Positions 38,635 to 45,193 of a stretch of 45,193 nucleotides of DNA are shown piece by piece. Source of the stretch: Saccharopolyspora oryzae (GTDB lineage Bacteria > Actinomycetota > Actinomycetes > Mycobacteriales > Pseudonocardiaceae); contig NZ_JAQGLA010000064.1 in assembly GCF_027853915.1 (NCBI RefSeq), forward strand, positions 1 through 45,193. Reading direction: 5' to 3'. The stretch's first letter is position 1; each line of letters opens with the position of its first letter. A program made the translations under genes and the position numbers. The notes beneath the pieces were generated by a model. It ran no database searches and was not told the DNA's origin. It worked only from the letters and a program-made list of their open reading frames with translations.

Positions 38635-41630
38635 GGGGTGGGGACGTCTTCTGGGTGGAGGAGGCAGAGGTCGTCCATCGTCGGGTTGGTGAGGGCGCGG
38701 GTTCGGCGGGCGTGGTTGGCGATCGCCTCGTCGAGGACTTGGCGGGCGTAGCGGCCGTTTCCGAAGGAATCGCCTCGGGTCATCGTCGCGAAGTGGGTTC
38801 GCAGGGCCGCTACCGCTGGGCCGGTGCACTCGTAGCCGGTGTCGGTGGCGTGCTGGTTGACGATGGTGACCAGTTCGTCCGGGGTGTAGTCGGCGAAGCG
38901 GACCCGGTGCGAGAAGCGGGACGAGAGGCCGGGGTTCGCGGCTAGGAAGCCCTGCATCTCCCGCTCGTAGCCGGCCGCGATGACCACGACCTCGTCGCGG
39001 TGGTCCTCCATCAGCTTCACCAGCGTGTCGATCGCTTCCCGCCCGAAGTCGTGGCCGCTGCCCTGGCTCGACGACAACGTGTAGGCCTCGTCGATGAACA
39101 GCACACCGCCTCGGGCCCGGTCGAACGCCTCGGTGGTCCGGCGGGCGGTGTGGCCGACGTACTCGCCGACCAGGTCCGCGCGCGCGACCTCGGTGACCTG
39201 CCCCTGCGCGAGGACGCCGAGCGCCGCGAGCAGTGAGCCGTAGAGGCGTGCCACGGTCGTCTTACCGGTACCGGGCGGGCCCGCGAAGATCAGGTGCCGG
39301 CTCACCGACGGGACCGGGAGGCCCGCCGCCTGCCTGCGCCGCGCCGACGTGAGCAGGTCGACCATGGCCGACACCTCGGACTTCACCTCGTCCAGCCCGA
39401 CCAGGCCCTGCAACGTTCCGAGCAGCTGCTCGATGCGTTCCTCGTCCACCCGGCCGGCGCCCGCGCCGACCGACGAGCCGGGCAGCGGGCCGAGGTCGTC
39501 CGGGAGGAGCCTGGTCAGCGCGACGTGGCCGGCGGTCGGGTCGTCGGCCAGGCGGTAGGCCTGCCTGCCGAGCATCTCCTCGAACACCTTGCGGGCCGTG
39601 CGGCCGTTGCCGAACGCCGCGTCGCGCGGCAGGTTCGTGAAGTACGCGTGCAGCGCCGACCTGGTTTCGAACTCCAGCCGGTAGTCGTGGCTGCGGCACA
39701 GGCCCTCGACGATGGTGACCAGCTCCGCCGACGAGTAGTCCGCGAACTCGATGGTGCGGGAGAAGCGCGAGGACAGGCCCGGGTTCGCGGCCAGGAACGA
39801 GCGCATGTCGTTGGTGTAGCCCGCGACGATCACCACGACCTCGTCGCGGTGGTCCTCCATCAGCTTCACCAGCGTGTCGATCGCCTCCTGCCCGAAGTCC
39901 GGGCCACCGCCGCTGCTGCCCGCCGACAGGGTGTAGGCCTCGTCGATGAACAGCACGCCGCCGATCGCCTTGTTGAACATCTCGGTGGTCTTGATCGCGG
40001 TGCCGCCGACCACCGAGGCGACCAGGTCCGGCCGCGCCACCTCGACCAGCTGGCCGGAGCGCAGGACTCCGAGCGCGGTGAGGATCCGGCCGTAGAGCCT
40101 GGCCACCGTGGTCTTGCCGGTGCCGGGTGCGCCGGTGAAGACCAGGTGCCGGGACAGCGGCGGCGACGGGAGTCCGGCGGCGGCGCGGCGCTCGGACATC
40201 TGGTGCAACCGCACCAGCGTCTCCACCTCGCGCTTCACGCCGTCCAGGCCGACCAGTTCGGCCAGTTCCGCGAGCAGGTCGTCGAGTTCCTCGGTGTCCC
40301 CGGTGTCGGCGGGCTCCGGTCGCGGATCGTCCTCAGCGGATTCGTTCAGCGCCGGGATCTCCCCGCCGGGCAGCCGGATGTCCGTGCCGAGGTTGCGTTC
40401 GGCGGTGCAGCCGGTCACTTCCACCGGCTGCTCGGACTGCACCGCGATGCCGTCGCCGAGGTTGTCCCGCACCGCGCAGCCGGTGATCGAACCTTCGGCT
40501 TGGCCGCGCCACACCACGCCGGTCCGGCATTCGCGCACTTCACCGCCGTCGACCGCGAGTCTCGCCTGGTCCTGGGCAAGCAGGCCCGCCTCGGCCGCGC
40601 CGACGACGCGGGTGTCCCGCACCGTCGCCGAGGCCCGGCTCTCGACCAGCACGCCGTTGCCCGATCCGCCGGTGATCTCGCAGCCGGCCAGTCGAAGCGC
40701 GCCGTCGGCACCCGCGACCACCGCGTCGTGGCCTGCGCTGGTGAGCACGCACTCGGACAGGTCGGCGGACGATCCCTCCAGCACCTGCACGGCGTGCCCG
40801 CGCGCTCCGTCGACGGTGACCCGTTCCAGTTCGGCGGCGGATTCCTGCACCACGACGACGGCCTGCGCGGTGGTGTCGCTGATCCGGCAGTCGCGCAGCA
40901 CCGGCCGGGACCCGCTCGCCGACAGCATTCCCACACCGTCCACAACGGACACTTCGGTTCCGGAGACAGTCAGCTCGCTGCGCTCCTCGACGACGATCGC
41001 GGTGCCGGTGATGTCGCTGATCCGGCATCCGCGCAGCTCACCGCGGCCCCGATCGGCGGCGAGCACCGCACCCTTCGCGTCGGTCACCGCGCAGTCGACC
41101 AGGACCGGAGCCCCGCCGGAGCGGGCGACCACCGCGGTCGTGCCGAGCGAGGTGAGCGTGCAGCCGGTCAGCTGGGCCGATCCCCCGTCGAAGACCAGCA
41201 CCCCGGCGCCCCCGGGGTTGCGCACGGTCGTGGCGTCGACCCGGAGCTGGACGCCTCGGCGGGCCACGACCGCCACCTCCGAGTTCGCCGCGACCACGCA
41301 CTCGTCCAGGTGCAGCTCGCCGGACTGCAGGTCGACCGCGACCGCACCGCCGGAATGCGCGAACTCGATGCCGGACACCTCGGCGTGCTCGGTGGTCACG
41401 CGCAGCACCGGCTCGCCCGCGGCCTCGATCCGCACGTCTCCCGGCGAGCCGGAGCCGGACAGCGTGACGTTGCGGTCCAGCACGATCGACTCCGGGTACA
41501 CGCCGGGCCGGACGGCGATCACGTCGCCGTCGCGGGCCGAGCTGATCGCGTCGCCGACGGTGCGGAAGCAGTCGGGCTCGGTCGGTGAAACGCCGAGCAC
41601 CGACCGGACTCCGGTCATCCTGCTCGTCAC
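38619..41630 (-). CDS. Right-handed beta-helix plus two CbxX/EccA-like AAA+ ATPase domains
   Basis: A 1003-aa protein. Residues 20-415 form a right-handed parallel beta-helix with many repeats of the type CRISDTTAQAVVVVQESAAE. After an acidic linker come two AAA+ domains: Walker A GAPGTGKT (500-507) and GPPGTGKT (784-791), both with Walker B VLFIDEAYTLS and arginine finger PGLSSRFS. The second keeps the CbbX pore loop DLVGEYVGHT; in the first it reads DLVASVVGGT. EccA of type VII secretion and CbbX rubisco activase share this AAA+ type. The GTG overlaps the previous stop as GTGA with GGGAGG upstream, so it is coupled to the 272-aa protein. Confidence 0.9.
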   Translation of the reverse strand: MTSRMTGVRSVLGVSPTEPDCFRTVGDAISSARDGDVIAVRPGVYPESIVLDRNVTLSGSGSPGDVRIEAAGEPVLRVTTEHAEVSGIEFAHSGGAVAVDLQSGELHLDECVVAANSEVAVVARRGVQLRVDATTVRNPGGAGVLVFDGGSAQLTGCTLTSLGTTAVVARSGGAPVLVDCAVTDAKGAVLAADRGRGELRGCRISDITGTAIVVEERSELTVSGTEVSVVDGVGMLSASGSRPVLRDCRISDTTAQAVVVVQESAAELERVTVDGARGHAVQVLEGSSADLSECVLTSAGHDAVVAGADGALRLAGCEITGGSGNGVLVESRASATVRDTRVVGAAEAGLLAQDQARLAVDGGEVRECRTGVVWRGQAEGSITGCAVRDNLGDGIAVQSEQPVEVTGCTAERNLGTDIRLPGGEIPALNESAEDDPRPEPADTGDTEELDDLLAELAELVGLDGVKREVETLVRLHQMSERRAAAGLPSPPLSRHLVFTGAPGTGKTTVARLYGRILTALGVLRSGQLVEVARPDLVASVVGGTAIKTTEMFNKAIGGVLFIDEAYTLSAGSSGGGPDFGQEAIDTLVKLMEDHRDEVVVIVAGYTNDMRSFLAANPGLSSRFSRTIEFADYSSAELVTIVEGLCRSHDYRLEFETRSALHAYFTNLPRDAAFGNGRTARKVFEEMLGRQAYRLADDPTAGHVALTRLLPDDLGPLPGSSVGAGAGRVDEERIEQLLGTLQGLVGLDEVKSEVSAMVDLLTSARRRQAAGLPVPSVSRHLIFAGPPGTGKTTVARLYGSLLAALGVLAQGQVTEVARADLVGEYVGHTARRTTEAFDRARGGVLFIDEAYTLSSSQGSGHDFGREAIDTLVKLMEDHRDEVVVIAAGYEREMQGFLAANPGLSSRFSHRVRFADYTPDELVTIVNQHATDTGYECTGPAVAALRTHFATMTRGDSFGNGRYARQVLDEAIANHARRTRALTNPTMDDLCLLHPEDVPTPVVSA

Positions 41631-42445
41631 GAAGTGCCTCCCTGGTTCGGGGTCAAGGCCGCGCGCACGTGGTGGCGGGTGAGCGGGCACAGACGGCCGC
41701 GCGGTGCGTGGGCCAGCGCGTGCCCGGCCAGCTCCGCGTCGGGCGCCAGCTGGTAGCGGTCGAGGTAGTACTTGGTGGCGTCCGACCACACCCAGGTGCC
41801 GTCGGAGCGCAGGTCGGCCGGGACGGCGGTCGCGCCGGTGAACACGTCCGCCATCAGCACGTCCGCGGTCAGCACGACCTCGCCTGCGGTGAGGAAGTCC
41901 AGCAGCCGCCTGCGTTCGGCGGGGTCGACGACCAGCTCGCGGTCGGGGGCGAACCACGGCCCGGCGGCGGTGGCGCCGTCGAACGCGCGGGCCACTCTGA
42001 CCTGCGGTTTCGGGGTCTCCGACCACAGCAGCGTCGCGGCCAGCAGCGCCTGTTCGTGGTAGGCGGGCAGGGGCTGGTCGGGGGCGAAGACCTCCACCCG
42101 CGGGGAGTCCACCAGGCCGGCCAGGGCGCGGTGAGCTGCGGCGGTCACGGTCGACGGGTCGGCCTCGGTTTGGACCAGGTAGACGCGGTCCGCGCCGTTC
42201 CTCGTGGTTGCCCAGCACGCCTGCGCAGCGTTTCGGACCGCAGCGAGCGCCGCGCTGTCGGCCTGCTCGTGGCCGTGCGGTTCCGGGGTGAAACTGTGCT
42301 GGGCCGCTTGAGGTTTCGGTTCGCCGAGCGTGGCGACCAGAGCGGCGAGCCTGGCGGTGTCTCCAGCCGCGAGCGCCTCCCGGGCGATGGCCAGCCAGCC
42401 GTCCGGTACGCGGCCGGCCAGCGCGAGCAGCTCATGGTGCTCCAC
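41627..42445 (-). CDS. Hypothetical protein (272 aa) of the beta-helix/AAA+ operon
   Basis: A GTG with GAGGAG six bases upstream is the chosen start (EHHELLALAGRVPDGWLAIA), giving a soluble 272-aa protein. An N-terminal helical part is followed by an alpha/beta part (DRVYLVQTEADPSTVTAAAH, VEVFAPDQPLPAYHEQALLA) and a C-terminal segment SDGTWVWSDATKYYLDRYQL. The last pattern recalls small proteins beside actinomycete type VII secretion or AAA+ genes, but I cannot name a family. It lies 11 bases after the 896-aa gene and is coupled to the AAA+ gene by GTGA. Confidence 0.75.
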   Translation of the reverse strand: MEHHELLALAGRVPDGWLAIAREALAAGDTARLAALVATLGEPKPQAAQHSFTPEPHGHEQADSAALAAVRNAAQACWATTRNGADRVYLVQTEADPSTVTAAAHRALAGLVDSPRVEVFAPDQPLPAYHEQALLAATLLWSETPKPQVRVARAFDGATAAGPWFAPDRELVVDPAERRRLLDFLTAGEVVLTADVLMADVFTGATAVPADLRSDGTWVWSDATKYYLDRYQLAPDAELAGHALAHAPRGRLCPLTRHHVRAALTPNQGGTS

Positions 42446-42456
42446 GGTTTCTCCTC

Positions 42457-45147
42457 TCACACCACGGGAAGCGGGCCGAACCACCGGTCGGTGTCGGGCT
42501 GTCGTGCCGGAACTTCGGACCGGGCGGCAGCAGCCGCGCGCAACCTGGTCAACGCGGCGTCGCCGGCGGTCCCGTCCTCGGCGAGGAGGATCCGCGGCAC
42601 CGGCGCGGACTCGACGGCCAGCACGCGCAGGCGGGTGTGGCCGGAGAGCACGACGTCGTCGCGGTGGGCGGGCTCGTCGTCGAGCAGGCCGTCCAGGCGG
42701 CGGCCGCTGGTCGTCCAGATCAGGGCCTCGGCGGGTCCGACCGGGCCTGCGCCTGCGGCCGGGGCCGCGACGACCGGGGTGGGCAGGCGCAGCAGTGCTT
42801 CCGGCTGGACCGCGGTGTCCGCGGGGATTCCGCGCACCACGACGGTTCGCACCGTCGGCAACCGCCGAAGCCCGTCGGCCAGGCAGACGTAGAAGTCGGC
42901 GTCGTACTCGCCGGTGGGGTCGTCGGCGAAGACCCGCACCACGGCGAGTTCGGCCAGCAGCGCGGCACGGTCCTCGGCGGCGAAGCGCATGCCCGGCCGC
43001 TCGGAGAGCAGCTTGGTGACCGCCCTGGTGGCGACGTCGTAGCGCGAGCCGAGGGTTGCTCGCATGGCTCGCCGCTGGGTGGCCGTGCTGCGCGCGTCTT
43101 CCGGTACCTCCACCGCTCGCGGCCGCTCGGGGAGGAGTCCGGTCACTGGTTGTTCCACTGTGGACTTGGCTTCGGGTTCCGCTTTAGCGGGGGCTGCCAT
43201 AGCGCTGGACGCCACTGTGGACGGTAGCCCTGCAGCTGCCGGGCTGGGCGCCGCGGCCTGCTTTGTTGCCGCGCTGACCTGCGGCGATGGTTCTGATTCC
43301 ATTGCGGTCGCCGCCCTGACCGCCGTGCCACCGACCGATCGAACCGCCGTTGCACCTGCCGACTCGGTGCTGACCGCCTGTGGTGACTCCCTGACCGGCG
43401 CTCGGTGCACCGGGGCCACGGCGGGCAACGTCCCCGGCATGGTCACCTCGGTCGATGCGACGGGCCCGGCGGCCGGTGGGGCGGAGGCGCTGATCCATGG
43501 CGGCTGGCCGTTCGGCGGGGCTGCCCTCGGATGTCCCCACAGCGGCGGATTTGCCGACGGCAGAGCCGAAACCGCCTGCTGCACCTGAGCCATCGGGATG
43601 GGACCCGTCTGGCTCGCCGGCCACACCGGGGCCGGGGGCAGTGGTTGAGCAGGTGTCACCGGGTCGGCTGGGAGTTCCGGGCGCACTTGCTGCCGGACTC
43701 GCTGGGGCTGAGCCGGGCTCGGCATCGGGACCACCGGCGGTGCGGGGACGACCGCCGGGGCGACGCTCGCGGCTGCCACGCTCGGGATTCCGCTGCTCAC
43801 GGGCTCGGCTTCGGTGCTGGCTCCAGCGCTTTCCCGGACGTCTTTCCACTGATCGTGCTTCCCGGGCACAGGGAGGATCGGTGCGACGGGCAGAACTCGA
43901 CCGTCGGTTGCCACCATCACCGCGCCCTTCGGCGGCGGCACGCGTTCCTGCGCGCTGATCGGCGCGGGTGCGGGGGCCTGCGCGATGCGGTCCGATGCCT
44001 CGATTCCGGTCAGCGCCGACGGATCGCCCTGCGGGAGGATCCGCAGGTTCTCGCGCGCGTCAGTCGGCAGATCGCGCACCAGGCGGTTGAACGCGGCCAG
44101 CACACCCGACGGCACAGCAGCCTCGGCTGCGAAAACGATGTCGGCGGTCGGCCCTGCCTCCGCGGCGGTTTCGGGGCGAGGCGCTTCATCGGGCCGCACC
44201 GCGAGTCCACGCGGCACCACGTCGACGCGCCAACCGTCGGTCAACCGGTACGAGCCCGGCTCGACCATCGCCAGGGACGCGGGCGCGGCCCAACGATCCA
44301 GCACCGGCGCGCCATCGTGCCGGTACACGCTCTCCACGGCGAACGGCCGCCAGCGGATCTCGCCCGTCTCGTCGACCTGCACGATTCCGTCGTCATCGGG
44401 CACGCCGTGCGCCACCCGCACGGGTGCGCCCAGCTCGCCGGCCACCTCGCGGACCAGCCGGTCGCCGCCGAAGCCGTAGCAGGCGAGGACCGCCCGGTCC
44501 CGGCCCTCGTCGGGAAGCGCGCGCAGCACTCCGGCCACGGACGTCGCCGCAGGTGGCGGCTCTCCCGGGGCGCCGAGCACCACGTACATCCGGTCGCGGT
44601 CGGGTGCCTGCCGCAGGAGGCGGTCGTCGGGCCGGGTCGGGGCGCCGGGATGGCGCACCCAGAGACCTGCGGGCACGTGGGTGATGTCTGCCGCGTCCGG
44701 CAGCCCGTCCTGCCACCACGGTGCGGGGAACCGCGCGCCGATCGGTATCCGCGCGCCGTCCGGGCGGTACGACACCCAGCCCGCCGTCGAGCCGGGAACG
44801 AACAAGCTGCCGTCGGCGAGCGCAACCGGGTCACCGTCCGGTGCCGTCACCTCCACGCCGAGGCGTTCGGCGCGCCGCTTCGCGGGCGGCAGCGCGCCGT
44901 TACGACCCATCGAGCCGCAGTTCGGTGCCACCACGCAGAGAACACCGCGCGCCTCGTCGGCGAGATCAGCGACCACCCACGGGTCGAGCCTGGTCATCCC
45001 GTCGAGCGCGGAGGCGCCGACCACCACGTAGGTGCGGTCCCGCTTCGGCGGCAGGTTCGCCGCCAGCAGGACGGCGGCACCATCCGCGTCGAGCTGGCCC
45101 ACGACCAGCGCGTGCCGAACGCGCTGCACGGTGATCGACTCGTCCAC
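42457..45147 (-). CDS. Large Pro/Ala-rich protein (896 aa) with possible ADP-ribosyltransferase-like C-terminus
   Basis: The GTG start has GGAGGAGG just upstream; the frame continues to the window edge. Residues 1-330 are globular alpha/beta (RTYVVVGASALDGMTRLDPW, CVVAPNCGSMGRNGALPPAK, YVVLGAPGEPPPAA). Residues about 400-680 are a low-complexity Pro/Ala linker. The final 200 residues are folded: MRATLGSRYDVATRAVTKLL, FYVCLADGLRRLPTVRTVVV, AEALIWTTSGRRLDGLLDDE and VLSGHTRLRVLAVE. The last pattern is reminiscent of ADP-ribosyltransferase-fold domains, but an R-S-E triad is not clear, so it may be inactive. No signal peptide. It heads the operon. Confidence 0.75.
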   Translation of the reverse strand: MDESITVQRVRHALVVGQLDADGAAVLLAANLPPKRDRTYVVVGASALDGMTRLDPWVVADLADEARGVLCVVAPNCGSMGRNGALPPAKRRAERLGVEVTAPDGDPVALADGSLFVPGSTAGWVSYRPDGARIPIGARFPAPWWQDGLPDAADITHVPAGLWVRHPGAPTRPDDRLLRQAPDRDRMYVVLGAPGEPPPAATSVAGVLRALPDEGRDRAVLACYGFGGDRLVREVAGELGAPVRVAHGVPDDDGIVQVDETGEIRWRPFAVESVYRHDGAPVLDRWAAPASLAMVEPGSYRLTDGWRVDVVPRGLAVRPDEAPRPETAAEAGPTADIVFAAEAAVPSGVLAAFNRLVRDLPTDARENLRILPQGDPSALTGIEASDRIAQAPAPAPISAQERVPPPKGAVMVATDGRVLPVAPILPVPGKHDQWKDVRESAGASTEAEPVSSGIPSVAAASVAPAVVPAPPVVPMPSPAQPQRVRQQVRPELPADPVTPAQPLPPAPVWPASQTGPIPMAQVQQAVSALPSANPPLWGHPRAAPPNGQPPWISASAPPAAGPVASTEVTMPGTLPAVAPVHRAPVRESPQAVSTESAGATAVRSVGGTAVRAATAMESEPSPQVSAATKQAAAPSPAAAGLPSTVASSAMAAPAKAEPEAKSTVEQPVTGLLPERPRAVEVPEDARSTATQRRAMRATLGSRYDVATRAVTKLLSERPGMRFAAEDRAALLAELAVVRVFADDPTGEYDADFYVCLADGLRRLPTVRTVVVRGIPADTAVQPEALLRLPTPVVAAPAAGAGPVGPAEALIWTTSGRRLDGLLDDEPAHRDDVVLSGHTRLRVLAVESAPVPRILLAEDGTAGDAALTRLRAAAAARSEVPARQPDTDRWFGPLPVV

Positions 45148-45193
45148 TCCGCCTCCTCCGTTCCCCGGAAGACACGTCCCCACCCCCCTCGAA

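Noticed and set aside
39294..41588. 764-codon open frame on the plus strand
   Set aside because: Antisense to the beta-helix/AAA+ gene; low-complexity His/Arg/Gly-rich translation without motifs.
1..45193. CRISPR array, prophage or insertion sequence
   Set aside because: I saw no regularly spaced repeats, no transposase, integrase or phage structural genes, and no terminal inverted repeats with target duplications. The tRNA at 26560 has no obvious direct repeat of its 3' end in the window.

Overview
The window is high-GC DNA from a filamentous actinomycete. The 16S 5' end, an Lsr2 nucleoid protein, an XRE/DUF397 pair, many GTG/TTG starts and a DUF3618 protein all point to Actinomycetia, most likely Pseudonocardiales (Saccharopolyspora-like). 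The genus is an inference from gene content and from memory of similar repeats, not from a search.

Layout. 1-324 is the 5' end of a 16S rRNA gene on the minus strand, preceded by a leader and promoter region (325-1004). 1005-1205 is a small orphan gene. 1214-6237 (minus) is a peptide-type ABC transporter operon: lipoprotein binding protein, two permeases and a fused double ATPase. 6375-7529 holds two divergent Lsr2-fold genes, one of which lacks the DNA-binding domain. Ribokinase, an unknown 356-aa protein and a type I methionine aminopeptidase behind two identical-type palindromes follow. 10699-13620 (minus) is a polyamine set: fold-III decarboxylase, SpeD and a SpeE-like protein with a changed nucleotide motif. 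14018-24193 is a purine catabolism island: PucR, three xanthine dehydrogenase subunits, an amidohydrolase, a CDA-fold guanine deaminase, an AzgA-type permease and a MocA-like Mo-cofactor nucleotidyltransferase. Five copies of a TTTC-N4-GAAA type palindrome lie at two points in it.

24294-31906 is mixed: a TetR regulator, a MOSC protein, DUF3618, a tRNA with leucine anticodon UAG but a short variable loop, a VapBC module, a secreted protein, a PuuE-like deacetylase divergent from a MerR regulator, and a soluble histidine kinase coupled to MerR.

The most unusual part is 30425-35753. A LuxR-type response regulator with an intact Asp is encoded between two histidine-kinase-like proteins that both look catalytically degenerate. 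Divergent from them is a membrane-anchored Hsp70 ATPase whose peptide-binding domain is replaced by a transmembrane helix and an outward-facing domain resembling the C-terminal galactose-binding-like domain of ExoP-type glucosidases. An ECF sigma factor without an adjacent anti-sigma gene follows. A long palindrome (core GTAGGGATATCCCTAC) sits in the divergent promoter and a one-mismatch copy sits between the hsp70 and sigma genes. I propose these as one envelope-sensing system.

35754-38640 holds a GNAT, an XRE/DUF397 pair with two degenerate DUF397 tail copies, and a family of long hairpins with the shared outer arm CGTGAGT. 38619-45147 (minus) is a three-gene operon: an 896-aa Pro/Ala-rich protein, a 272-aa unknown, and a 1003-aa protein joining a right-handed beta-helix to two CbxX/EccA-like AAA+ domains.
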